A stretch of 64,000 nt of DNA from Phytoseiulus persimilis (lineage: Eukaryota; Arthropoda; Arachnida; Mesostigmata; Phytoseiidae): the NCBI GenBank assembly GCA_037576195.1, contig CM075101.1:1674001-1738000 (forward strand), read 5' to 3'. Within the stretch, counting starts at the first letter, position 1, and every line of letters begins with the position of its first letter. The position numbers were made by a program, and so were the translations under genes. Below the pieces are notes generated by a model. The model had not been told where the DNA came from. It made no database searches and saw only the letters and a program-made list of their open reading frames with translations. Of this stretch, positions 49,412-61,258 are shown piece by piece.

Positions 49412-51536
49412 ATGCAGGAAGGAGGAGAGGAAGTGCCCAAGCCTCTGGAATTATTCAAAACAGAGTTGGCCAGCGTACTCGAGAACAATGCTGCCAAGCT
49501 TCTCGAGAGCCGGAACGATAAGACGGACTGCGCCACAAACTCGAAACCGTCTCAACGAAAATCTTCCCAGAGTAGTTTGGCCAAGCTATTCAGCTCCAGA
49601 TCATCGAGTGTACTCACCATCACTTCGAACCAATCCGATACAACAGTCAGGAGCACTGAAGTCAGAACTCCGCCCGGGACCCGCGAGAATCACAAAAGCC
49701 CCACCGAGGAGGTGCAAGTCAAGAGGAAAGAGTACCCTGGCTCGAAGAGTTTGTCTTCATCTGAAACCGAAGATTCAGACATACAATACAGCAAGCTCCC
49801 GCCAAATGGAAAGAGTCGCTTTTTCGTTGCCCTGCCTGCCATGACCAAGAGCCGAGAGAAAACTACCGAGCAACCTGAATCGGACGCCGCCGTCGCTGCG
49901 ACGATCAACGACACCAAAGTGGATGCAGATGGTGGGGGCATTGAGTTCGTTCGCAACGTGAGGGGTTTCGGCGCGCAATTGCGCAAATCGTTTTTCAAGA
50001 AGAAGCCGCAGATACCTGAGGAAAAACTGGGTCCATTGAAGCAGATTCGCTCAGATGATGACTCCTCAGACTCCGAGCCAGAAGACGTGACGGTCTTCAT
50101 GCCCCAGACACCGAAAAGCTTAGATGTGGAATCGGCTGTCGTGGCGATAACTTCGAATGCGCCGGAAGAGGAATTCGACAAACGGAAGGATATCAAAGAG
50201 GTCCGACCGAAGACGAAAAAACACTCGAGAATTTTCTCGAGAAAGAACGACAGGAAAAGCTCGAACTCAGAGTCGCCCATAGCGGACTGCACCGCCGAAA
50301 CTGTACGGCTGCGCGATCCCGGAGCATGCAGAAAACTCACCGGTCGGGAAGAGGCCAAAGAGAAAACCAAATCGAAGAGCAACTTCTATGCGAGCGATGA
50401 CTTGAATATCAACGGCTCCGAAAAAGATGCCGCCGACCAAGAGCATGGATTGAGACAATATTTTGAAGAAGCTCTCAGCGTCGAGGATCCGAGCAAAACT
50501 CCGAGGCGTCGTCATCTCAGTTGGTTCAGTCGCAAACGGAAATCAGAAAAACCCGGGGTTGTCGTTGCGACAAAACGCTCCGTCGACATCGGAACTCAGT
50601 TTCCTGAGGTGGACCCTGCTGATCTTGGCTCTCAGACCTCAATGCCCACGAACAACATCACGGATGGAGGTTCCGGGATATCTCAAGAAATACTGTGGAA
50701 GGTGCCTGTTGAGGATAAGGAGGTAGGAAGTGGTGATACGTTTCAATCTTTGGAGTTTCCGAAAGCTTCTCCGAGAGTAATCTTGCTTTGTCTATCTCGT
50801 GGTTGGAACAGCCGGATGATCCGGGAATGATGTTCCGGTGCTCCTCAAGTCACAACGATTTTCCAATACATGAGTCGGACTACGTGCCAGGTGATTCAGA
50901 ACTGACGTTGTCGTCACTGGACGTCACCGAGAAGGTAAACAATACATTGAAAAGACAATGAGATCACAATCGATTCTGCCTGGTCCGTTTAGTCATCGAT
51001 CGCCCAGGCGTGAAGCCCGTATCTTGGATGGTGTCTGCTTTCCAGCTCAACACTATAGGCGCCCCAACTTATTACGGTTCGAATCCGAAACCGGCGCGAA
51101 TCCCATTATTCAGCGCCTGCTGTACAGCCAACGCAACGGATCTTAGCGTGCCGTACGTCAAACCCAATCAGAAGGATGATACCGGGAACAAGTCTCCTAA
51201 AATCCTGAAGGAGCGTGGCGCCCGGGAGCACAATCCAGCGATGGCGATTGTAAAGACGGTCGCGAAGCAGGTGAGACAATCCAGTGTTGATACGGTCCGT
51301 CTGCTCGATTTCCAGAATATGAACGTGTTGTCTGGAGGAGGTACTAATACATTCGTTCACATCTCTAGGTTGTAGATAAGCTGCGCGAGCGTGAAAAAAA
51401 GAGGAAGAAAACTGAAACAGTCTTCTATCCGATGACTCAATGCACATCGCGCAGATGGAACAGCTGTATGGATTTCAGCAGAACGCCGTCCATCGATATT
51501 CCTGGCGAGCATCGAGAGAGACGCAAATCCTTATAG
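49412..51536 (+). CDS. Unrecognised charged, Ser-rich protein, about 4 exons
   Basis: I do not recognise this protein. From ATG 49412 a long exon of about 440 codons runs to a possible GAG/GTAGGA donor near 50720. A second coding segment (to about 50934) is in another frame. A third runs from about 51010 to 51270 (CAG/GTGAGA donor), and the last is 51369-51536, ending at TAG. The third and last join in phase 0. The exact junctions at about 50720-50780 and 50935-51010 could not be fixed; a 53-nt intron or a frameshift would explain the first. The protein is rich in Ser, Lys, Glu and Asp. It has basic-Ser clusters such as KKHSRIFSRKNDRKSS and RRRHLSWFSRKRKSEK that look like phosphorylation or nuclear-localisation patches, and acidic SDDDSSDSEPED. 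There is no signal peptide or membrane segment. It is probably intracellular and largely disordered. Coding status is secure; function is unknown. Confidence 0.72.
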
Positions 51537-53392
51537 GTGCGGATGTCACATGACGAGAAACGTCATCTGTGAATCAGGGCTCGCCAATGAACCAAAGTAT
51601 ATGTTGTGGATCAATGAAACCCGCGGGATGCAATGAGTGCGGATGGAGCTCCCCATGAATTTTGATATGGCTCATTCTCCCCGTTAGTCATTCCTCATAT
51701 GTTCAAATGGGTAAAGCGTAGTTGGAGGTTCTCGGCGCTCCGTGGCGAAATCATCAGTAATCATCTTCTGTCTCTCTCTCTCGACAATTCGTTCGTGTGG
51801 AAACATTGTTCTGAACTGAAAGGTTCCGTATCCAGAGTGATCAAACTTTTTCTGGAACGGCTCAGGAATTGACTTACTTTTCTAGGATCTCTCTCAACTA
51901 GCCGGGAAACGTCAAAATTCAGCCGATATAGTGCAAAGCGGTATGGTTCAACGCGGAGAAGGATCGTACTAACTTACCGTCGAGTGAGCGAAAATCGCTC
52001 GTTGAAGAAATTACTGTTTTTTTTTCGGCAAAATCGATGCTTTTCTGTTCACATTTCCTCGCTATTGCCGATTCAAAAAGAATCCCGATGCGGTAGGAGT
52101 TCGGGAATTGTCCAAAGAACACGGATGTGCGATTGCCGCGTCAATCTGATGATTTTCCCCCCACCCGCTAATCACGCTACTCTAGTTCCAGGAGGGAGTC
52201 CTGGTCTTCCGAGTGAAAAAACTAAGCAGTCGGATCGCAACGGCTACTGCGCATGCGGGAAGTTTGAATCATTCTGAGAACTCTACACGGTCGAAATTCT
52301 CTTCGATTTCGGACTTTCTCACAAGACACGGGAAGAAAGGCATTGAGGATGTGACTTTTGCCCACGATCACTTGCGCTTCTCCGAGCTCTGGAGCGATTC
52401 TCGCCTCCTCAAGGGGCAAGTTAGTGTGATCTTTCTGGACACGAAATCATACCGGTATCCTGCTTGGTTTCAAACGTTTTCCGGCTCGTTGAGAAAAACG
52501 ATCCACGAGAAAGAGAGGTCGAGTTTCGGGCCGCTCTACGAAACACGATCCCCTTCCACACATCCTCACAGGTATCGAGGCTGACCGTTCTTCACAGAGT
52601 ACAGCACAGAAGAGGAGAAAAACCTCCTGACCTAATTTGAAGACCCAATGCTAGCTTCGTAGATAGAGGCGAGTCGTCGAACGATTGACGAAGATCGAAG
52701 CCGACCGGGGAACATTCAATGAGGAGTCACAACCGACTATCCCGACTTCCTCCGACCCCACAGCCTATCTTCCTCTTTATTTTTACAATCGGATACAACT
52801 GTTGCATAAGGTTGACCCCGGGAACTCGAGCAGAAACCGAACCGCGACCCTTCCGCAGCCCTCTCAGATTGAGGCGTGCGTTGGCGATCATGTGACCGTT
52901 TAAGGAAAACAAAATGACGTCACCAGGAAACCTCAAACGAGCTCGAAATCACTACCTCTGGTTCCCTCATCCGGGAACAAAAAATACTTTTGTCCCGATC
53001 TTTTCTGGCATTTGAGTGCATGTTTTGTGTTTCGGCAAACTTCTCGTCGATGTCTTCCATGGAATTGTTCCTACGTTGTCGGATTCCGAACTCGACTAGT
53101 TAAACCGAGAGTCTGACAACGATGAACCGGTATCAATAGAGCCTGGAAGTTGAGGTGATTTTCGGAAACTATCTCATCAACTTTCAGGATTGATCCGCGA
53201 TGTGAGCATAATTCGGAAAATCACTCACACTTCCCGGCTCTAGTTATCAGGCGTTGGATCCCGATCGGCGTCAGGGAGGCCGTGAACTGGATCGACAAAG
53301 AACGGTCACTCGTCAGAGACTCCATTTTACAACAAGGGCCACTGGAAGTCGGAACTTCACTGACTCGGAGCGCAATTCTGCGTTCTGCCTCC
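51537..53392. other. Intergenic stretch without a supported gene
   Basis: Short frames only. TTTATT at 52776-52781 could be the minus-strand poly(A) signal of the CUB-LDLa gene, about 610 nt beyond its stop. Confidence 0.4.
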
Positions 53393-54974
53393 TCACTGAG
53401 GGAGCAGAACGATTCGTCTCCTCTCGCTTTCTTTTCGACTCAAGTTTTTGAGATCTCTGATGTCCACTTCGTTGATGATTGCAATATCTTTCTGAGGCTG
53501 TCGCGTCGGCGGGTACGACCCCCTCCGACTTTTCTTAATTTTCGGATCGACCTGACTGACGACGAACTGTTTCGGGCGTTTCTTCATACTCCCGTCGAGT
53601 TCTTCCAGAGATTTACTCGATCCTGTCGTGGCATCCTTACGGGGAATTTCCAACGATGGTGCCTGTCCGGTGTCTTGCCTGTTGGGAAAACTTTGCCTAG
53701 ATGCAGCAGGCCTCGCGGGAGACATAAGCTATCCGGAAGCTATATATCGTTTTCTTGTTCCGAACTTACTTGGAAATGTATCTGGGTGGTAGAAATGGTT
53801 CGTCGGGATCCTTGGGGAGTTCCGTGAGCCTTATTTTGATCCCTTCGCCCATTGGGTACAGAGGACGATAGTACGTTTCGCGAACTGTGCCGAAAAGCGA
53901 GTTGTCGCTCTGAACGCTCTGCGTGCTGGTGGCTCTCGAAGTGTCCTGAAAATGAGCGATGTCGTTGAGACCGTCGTTCTCTCTCAATGCAGATCATCGG
54001 GCCATGCAGTCTACACTCACGTAGGGCCTCAGCCTCCGTTTGCGGCGAATGAAATAAATGAAAGCGACGATCATGACTGTGATGAGTATGGCTCCCGAAA
54101 TAATGGAGACTAGAGTCAAAACGTTGGATAGACCTGGAATTCCGTGAGAGCAGTTTAACCTTAGATTCAGCCTCTGAGAGCCGGAGGTTGAATTACCGTT
54201 GATTTTGAAACTAGATAACCGGTTACATTTTTCATCAGAGTCGTCGCCACAGTTGTTGACTCCATCACAGTAGAGTTTATGGTAGATACAACTGTCGCCC
54301 TCGGCGCAGGCTACCTCGTCGCGAAGACATTTCTTGTGAGCGCCTGCAGGAGAGCCACAATCAGCGAATTTTCCGAAGAATTCCTCAGAACGTCGCAACG
54401 GTTCTGATGGTTAGAAGAAGCTCACTTATTCTCAGCGCTGTCACTGTGATGACAAAACCGATCCGATCGAAACCCCAATCATCTCGGTGTGTGACCATTT
54501 TTAAATAAAACGAGTTGTCTCGGAATGTTTGGCCTGTCCTGCCGCGTGGATCCTCGACCTCATCGCATAGCTTCTGCACCCTGTCTTCCGTTTGATCACC
54601 TCCCCAGAGCTGAAACGCCGACGAACATGAGAGAAGTGGGGGCTTCTCGGAAGAACTGTTAACAGTGCATCGCTGGCAGTCACCTTCAAGTACGACTTGC
54701 ACGCATGAGGAATATCTAGGATCTGAATGCTGTACGCGAGGCGGGATGCATTCGAGGTCGTTGTGAATTTCACGACACAATGGAAACTGCCGGGAAGCCC
54801 TTGGTTGTGCGTTCCTCGAATCTGGAAATGTTCAAACTCCATGAGTTCTTCAGTAGGAATCGCTTGATCGGGATCTCCGACAACAATCACTCACTTCGAT
54901 CACGGAACCGGGTCCGGTGGTGTTCAGCTGAACGATTCCGCTGTGAGACGCCCCACAGATGTTCTCCAGAGACT
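53393..54974 (-). CDS. CUB-LDLa single-pass membrane protein, 5' end not found
   Basis: Exons in coding order are 54974-54895 (start tentative), 54821-54684, 54609-54426, 54343-54021, 53978-53770 and 53711-53393, phases agreeing, for about 417 residues. The first three make a CUB domain with its four cysteines (ICGASHSG, FHCVV, HACKS, KLCDE) and the closing GFDRIGFVI strand. The next holds an LDL-receptor class A module with six cysteines and the calcium-binding CDGVNNCGDDSDEKC pattern, then an N-linked site (NCS), a transmembrane helix (about 20 hydrophobic residues in LVSIISGAILITVMIVAF) and a basic stop-transfer RRKRRLR. The tail of about 190 residues is intracellular, with PLYPMGEG and many Lys/Arg/Ser. 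CUB-LDLa-TM order resembles Neto-type receptor auxiliary proteins, which have two CUBs; a first CUB and the signal peptide may lie further right but were not found. Ortholog identity is open. Confidence 0.8.
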
Positions 54975-57498
54975 CTGGAATGGAGAAGTGACTTCCGAAA
55001 CCGCTCCCCATTCTATCATCAGCCATCATATTTTTTTCTTCTCATCGATACAAAAGCTGTGAAGCATTCTCCTGAAAATGAGACTCGACTTCCTTGCAGA
55101 CGCGAGCAGAGAACCGAACTGGGCTCGCGAGCACTACCTGAGCCTCCGTGAGCTATAAGGGTGGCTTGAGAATTTCGCACGCGCTGCCGCTATCGGAATA
55201 GGAAGTCGAGTATTTCAGTGGACAGATAATATGTTTTTTCTTCTAACGCCGCTCGGCGGGGAATGGTGTTGAGCTACTTTCTCCTTATCAGTTTCAAGAG
55301 GTAGGAAAACGTGAAGACTTCTTCCAGATTCATGGGAATCGTTCTTCATTCCCAACGGGTAACCTTCCACGAAAAACAAAAGCGATCGTTGGACCAGGTC
55401 CTGGATTCCACTGTAGCAGCTTAACACTCTTGTACATCGATTCATCGACCGGCGATTGAAGAGCTCTATTGAGCTAATTGTAATGACTTCCGCCATCGAC
55501 ATCGACAGCGATCCTCCCCTCAGTCAACAATCTGCTTCGGGAAAGCTTGAGAATTATTTTCGATAAGATGATCCCACTCGACACAACTCCTGCCCTCCAG
55601 AGTCCAGTGCACCAAGTTTGGAACCTCAGAGCAATCATATATTGCGGGAGGTACCTCTCAGCGTTGGCGGTTGGAAACACTTGAGGGCAATAACCGAGCT
55701 GCAGGTCAGATCAGACATGAAGTAGCACGATGTAGAGTGATCGAATTGAGCAGCAGCCCCATTCGGAGTGCTCCGTGATCATGAAACGTTTACTGGGTGC
55801 CTCAACGGGCACAGGACGGGGAAAGAGCTGGTTAGTGAGCCGGTTCCCAAAGTGACCGGGATTCGTTACAGGATGACTTGGGCTGGAGCTGTCTTTTTCC
55901 AGTTTCCCGTGGAAGGATTACGCAAGCGTGCGCTATCGCTCCGAGAGCTCGCTCGTGCATCAGGCACGATATTCAAACTGAGTGAAATGTCCCATGGAGC
56001 TGCGCCAGCGATACAGAGCGTCGACGCACTCTTCAAAGTGAGCCAGGCTCTGTCCGCGCTGTCCGGTTGTTGACTAGAGAGTCGGTCCCGGTCACGAAAA
56101 CGCAACTTCCGCCGAAGATATGCCGGCAAGAGCTACATCATGTGTTATGACGGGGGCGCGAGTAGGGCACCCATATCAGTTACTTCCTCTCATTAGCGTT
56201 TCTATCTTCGAGAACCTGAAGCGGACCGATCAACTCCATGCAGGGCGCAAGTGATACCTACGGAGATGATTTCAAGCTCTGAGGCTCATCGAGACTGACC
56301 TGGCTTCCTCCGCTGACCCGCTAGGACTTGATCGAGAAGTAAGACGATCACTTGTGCTAGTAGAAAGCAGAATCTGCCGATTTGCGCCATAATTTCCGTT
56401 ACATCCTCCTCGTGTGCCCTGCTTAATCCGAGCTGATCCAACGCAGATCCAACGAAGTCTCTTCGAGTTTATAGAGTCAGCAGGTAGCTCGACACTGTTT
56501 AACGCACTCAGGCAAAAAGGGGACCCGGGAATAACGAATCGGTTGTTCTGCCTTGGCACGGGCGACTGCGAAATCTCGAGGAATCGATGAGCAAACTGTG
56601 TAGCCGGACACTGCCCCGTAGCGCCAAGGGAAACACGCAATCGTCTACGGCAGCATAGGAGAGTGGAGTGTTCGTTCGACATCATAGACCCGTCCATGGA
56701 CTCACGGGCGGACCAACGCTCGGTTGACAGTGGCAAGGCCTTCTGTCTCTCTCGTGTATAGCCGGAGTCGTTCTTTCCCTTCCAGCAGTGCCACTGGAGA
56801 ACGAAACAACATGTAACATGAAGCGGTGAGCCTGCACCGACTACTGGGTCGAGGCACATATAGACTCCATCGATCCGCCTCGGATCACCACTCGAAGTTC
56901 TCACTCGTATCGAACTTCAACTTTCGCGGAAGAACCGTTCATGACTTCAGCTGTCAACGGTGTTTGAAGTCTCACTCGGATGTCAGATTTTCCAAGTTTT
57001 TAAAACCCTTCATGGGGCGCATCCCAAGTTCACCTCAAACTGCATGCGTGATCAACCACTCTGAAACCCCTAAGCTAGACACACGCTCACTGAGGGCACG
57101 TTCTGAGAAAAAATGAACTCGATGAATTTCCCAAGGCAGTACGAACTGAGGAACCACTTCCCTCTACCCTCGCCGAGAACAGAAGCGAGTTTGAATCCGG
57201 TGACACGAGCGGAAGTTAAGCAGATGGAACAATTAACTTTCAGGTCCTGATCCGTTCGGTCTTGGCCCTCCGGAATTTGATCTTCTGGAGAAGTCGATAT
57301 GGGAAGCAAGAACGCCAAACCGTCCTCGAACATCGCTCCGTAACTGATATCAAGAGGTTTCCACACGATCGACCATTGCTGAGAAGGCGGTTTCCGAAGC
57401 ACTAGAACCGCACGGCTTCGGTTTGAGGATCGGCTTCCGACGAAACCGGTATTACGGGCATTCGCGGAACCCTTTTGTCAATCCTGCCTTATCCGCTA
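54975..57498. other. Stretch without a resolved gene
   Basis: The missing 5' exons of the CUB-LDLa gene should be in or beyond this interval. A 210-codon minus frame at 56272-56904 has no recognisable motif and no splice chain, and is treated as chance. Nothing else was seen. Confidence 0.35.
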
Positions 57499-59304
57499 TG
57501 GAATCACCCCTGCAGACTTAGAGAGTAATGGTCAGATTGGTCTCGGAATCACTCCTCCAGAGTTGGAAAGTAATGGTCAGATTGGTTCCGGAATCACCCC
57601 TCCAGAGTTGGAACGTAATGGCCAGATTGGTCTCGGAATCACCCCTCCAGACTTGGGAAGTGATGGTCAGATTGGTCCCGGAATCAGCTCCCGGACTTGA
57701 AAGAGTATGGTCAGATTTGTCCCGGAATCACTCCTCCAGAGTTGGAAAGTAATGGTCAGATTGGTCCCGGAATCACCTCTCCAGACTTGTTAAGTAATGG
57801 TCAGATTGGTCCCGGAATCACTCCTCCAGAGTTGGAAAGTAATGGTCAGATTGGTTCCGGAATCACCCCTCCAGACTTGGGAAGTGATGGTCAGATTGGT
57901 CCCGGAATCAGCTCCCGGACTTGAAAGAGTATGGTCAGATTTGTCCCGGAATCACTCCTCCAGAGTTGGAAAGTAATGGTCAGATTGGTCCCGGAATCAC
58001 CCCTCCAGAGTTGGAAAGTAATGGTCAGATTGGTCCCGGAATCACCTCTCCAGACTTGTTAAGTAATGGTTAGATTCGTCCCAGAATCACCCTCCCAGAC
58101 TTGGAAAGTAATGGTCAGATTGGTCTCGGAATCACCCCCCAGACTTGGGAAGTGATGGTCAGACTGGTTCCGGAATCACCCCTCCAGACTTCTAAAGTAG
58201 TGGTCAGATTGGTTCCGGAATCACCTCTCCAGACTTGTGAAGTAATGGTCAGATTGGTTCCAGAATCACCCCTCCAGAGTTGGAAAGTAATGGTCAGATT
58301 GGTCCCGGAATCACCCCTCCAGAGTTGGAAAGTAATGGTCAGATTGGTCCCGGAATCACCTCTCCAGACTTGTTAAGTAATGGTCAGATTGGTCTCGGAA
58401 TCACTCCTCCAGAGTTGGAAAGTAATGGTCAGATTGGTTCCGGAATCACCCCTCCAGACTTGGGAAGTGATGGTCAGATTGGTCCCGGAATCAGCTCCCG
58501 GACTTGAAAGAGTATGGTCAGATTTGTCCCGGAATCACTCCTCCAGAGTTGGAAAGTAATGGTCAGATTGGTCCCGGAATCACCTCTCCAGACTTGTTAA
58601 GTAATGGTCAGATTGGTCTCGGAATCACTCCTCCAGAGTTGGAAAGTAATGGTCAGATTGGTTCCGGAATCACCCCTCCAGACTTGGGAAGTGATGGTCA
58701 GATTGGTCCCGGAATCAGCTCCCGGACTTGAAAGAGTATGGTCAGATTTGTCCCGGAATCACTCCTCCAGAGTTGGAAAGTAATGGTCAGATTGGTCCCG
58801 GAATCACCCCTCCAGAGTTGGAAAGTAATGGTCAGATTGGTCCCGGAATCACCTCTCCAGACTTGTTAAGTAATGGTTAGATTCGTCCCAGAATCACCCT
58901 CCCAGACTTGGAAAGTAATGGTCAGATTGGTCTCGGAATCACCCCCCAGACTTGGGAAGTGATGGTCAGACTGGTTCCGGAATCACCCCTCCAGACTTCT
59001 AAAGTAGTGGTCAGATTGGTTCCGGAATCACCTCTCCAGACTTGTGAAGTAATGGTCAGATTGGTTCCAGAATCACCCCTCCAGAGTTGGAAAGTAATGA
59101 TCAGATTGGTCCCGGAATCACCCCTCCAGAGTTGGAAAGTAATGGTCAGATTGGTCCCGGAATCACCTCTCCAGACTTGTAAAGTAATGGTCAGATTGGT
59201 TCCGGAATCAACCCTCCAGGCTTGTAAAGTAATGGTCAGATTGGTTCCGGAATCACCCCTCCAGACTTGGAAAATAATGTTCGATCGGTCCCGGAATCAC
59301 CCCG
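57499..59304 (+). repeat. Minisatellite of about 40 copies of a 45-bp unit with higher-order structure
   Basis: The unit is 45 bp (for example copies starting at 57961 and 58006), built around GGTCAGATTGGTCCCGGAAT and CCTCCAGAGTTGGAAAGTAA. In one frame it codes a 15-residue repeat, ESNGQIGPGITPPEL. Marked variants show larger periods. The GCTCCCGGACTTG form (a 44-bp unit) occurs at 57687, 57911, 58494 and 58718, spaced 224, 583 and 224. A TTAGATTCGTCCC form occurs at 58071 and 58878. Both show an 807-bp duplicated block. The 44-bp units shift the reading frame, so the array cannot be one open frame. It is best read as non-coding satellite DNA. Confidence 0.95.
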
Positions 59305-59919
59305 GAATTCCAAGGATTTCGTTTGACCCCTCACCACATTTCCGAGCAGGCGAGCAGGGAACGCGATTTCGCCGGCTTATCCCGGGCCAAGCTCATGCTA
59401 TAAATGCCGCCGACCCCTCACCAATGCAAACCAAAGTGGCGTGAAAGTTATTCTCCAACGAACATCCAGCGCGAATGACACTTCCGTTCCTCATACGAGC
59501 TCGTGAGGCGCGCAAAGACTCTTAGCAGACGAAAGCGGAGAGAGCACAGAGCTGAGAACAACATCAATGCTTCACACTTGCTCCTCTTCATCCTCACAGC
59601 CGCAACGCCTCATCCGCAACCATCACCGGGACAATAAAATACGACGTTCGCCAATGAACCCTTCAACGACGAGCGCTCAAAACTAAGAATCCGAGTGAAG
59701 TGGTGCCGGTTCGCGTTCTCAGCTCCGACCTGGTACCTTCAAAATTAATTCTGGGAGTGCAGTGAGCATCGAAAGCCGGTTGAAGGGGCTTTCGTAGAGT
59801 GTTTAGTTGGTTCATTGGTGCCTTGGGCGGGCGGAGCAACGGAACGGCGGAGTTCCTGATTCGCTTTCCTTTCGCTGTGAGCCTGGAGAATTTCCAGAGC
59901 ATCCGTCGGCGGCGTGACG
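59305..59919. other. Interval between the minisatellite and ING
   Basis: No gene seen. An AATAAA on plus at 59633-59638 has no assigned gene. The right end should carry the ING promoter and 5' UTR. Confidence 0.4.
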
Positions 59920-61258
59920 ATGTATCTGGAGACGTACTTGGACAGTAAGTGGAATTCGTCGATCGTTTAGTCGAACTATCCTGGCAGCTTGGAGCGAGTA
60001 GGGTGGTTCGCCATGTACATAGCTCCATTTGTGGCGCCATTTCCGAGCATTCGTCTCTGGGTGATTCCGGCCTCTTGACCTCGCGTTCCCTAGACGCTGA
60101 TAATCGCAGAAACCTCTTAAATTTTATACTCTATTCCCATCCATGGAGCTATTGTCGGAACATACACTGATTATGGAACATTTCATGATGTTTTTCATCA
60201 ATATCTTTATCAGTGCCACGGTAGGCTAGCTCATCGGCTCTTGATTGTAATATTCGGTTCGAGGAAGTTGTAATCGCAATTTTCCAGGTCTAGAGTCGCT
60301 CCCCCAAGATCTCCATCGGAGCTTCATTCTGATGAGAGAACTCGATGGAAAAGTGCAAGAAATACTCAAAGGCATCGATAAGGTTGGTTTCGCAAACTTC
60401 GTGACTCGAGATAACTACTCTGAATTCCGCGATCTACGTCCCGGTCAGCCGGGGCTTTTTCGCATACTTCAAAGTATTTCCCATCATTTAGGAGTCGCAC
60501 AACTACATGGACAATACGGCGAAGCTGTCGCCATCAAAACGTCGCGAAGCGACCGACAAAATCACGAAGATGTATGCAAAAGCGAAGGAGCTGGCCGATG
60601 ATAAGGTTCAGCTTGCCATGTCCACCTACGAAACGGTGGATAAACACATTCGTCGGCTCGACACGGAACTCGCACGTTTTGAGAATGAGCTGAAAGAGAA
60701 GCTTCTCTCCAAGAACGGCGGAGCGGCCACGAAAGGGGACAAGCGCAAACGGGATCGGAAAAAGGACGCACCCAAGCAGCGCAAGAAAGGAAAGAACGTG
60801 CACAATATGATAGAGTACGTACCAGTTCGGGGTCTCTATTTATTCATCCTAGGTCATTTCCTTCGTACTATGCCGCTCTCATCACTGATTTTCAGGCCTG
60901 ATCCCATGCTTCTACCGTCGCTGCAGAGCATAACGAACAGCGGCGATGTGATGGATATGCCGGTCGATCCTAACGAGCCCACATACTGCCTCTGTCACCA
61001 AGTCTCCTACGGAGAAATGATCGGCTGCGACAACCTCGAGGTAACATGGCGCAGTTGTCTCTGATTCACAGAGTCGCTGATTAGCTCCCACGATCCGGGC
61101 CCGAATCCCAACTCTCAACGTCGAATATTTACTTGCGATTCCAGTGCCCCATAGAATGGTTTCACTTCGTCTGCGTGGACCTGAAAACGAAACCCAAGGG
61201 GAAATGGTTTTGCCCCAAATGTGGTCCTCCGGCGACCACGGAGAAGAAGAAGAAATAG
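59920..61258 (+). CDS. ING: Inhibitor of growth protein, ING4/ING5 type, 5 exons
   Basis: Exons are 59920-59944, 60288-60382, 60492-60814, 60896-61040 and 61145-61258. Phases agree and give 233 residues; human ING4 and ING5 have about 249 and 240. The N terminus [19 protein letters not shown] is the ING dimerisation helix, continued by DDKVQLAM and [17 protein letters not shown] Lys/Arg-rich stretch (about 115-145) would be the nuclear localisation signal. The C-terminal PHD finger (about 177-220) has the C4HC3 ligands in CLCHQ, IGC, LEC, WFHFVC and FCPKC, with the YGEMIGCDN lip that in this family binds trimethylated histone H3 lysine 4. It ends in a Lys-rich tail. ING4/5 proteins are subunits of the HBO1-type and related histone acetyltransferase complexes. 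Exon 1 is only 25 coding bases, found by family similarity and a GTAAGT donor. Confidence 0.94.

Noticed and set aside
49690-50382. 230-codon open frame on minus
   Set aside because: It is the antisense of the long plus-strand exon of the unrecognised protein, which has the more protein-like composition and splice partners.
54404-54425. 22-nt intron with a good branch-point word in the CUB-LDLa gene
   Set aside because: A normal 82-nt intron using the TCTCCTGCAG acceptor at 54344 has the same phase and removes the same frame break, so the ultra-short version is unnecessary.
56272-56904. 210-codon open frame on minus
   Set aside because: No motif, no signal peptide, no splice chain and uneven composition; likely chance in GC-balanced DNA.
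57499-59304. CRISPR-like or collagen-like reading of the tandem array
   Set aside because: Units are contiguous with no unique spacers, so it is not CRISPR. The translated unit has no Gly-X-Y pattern and is broken by 44-bp units.
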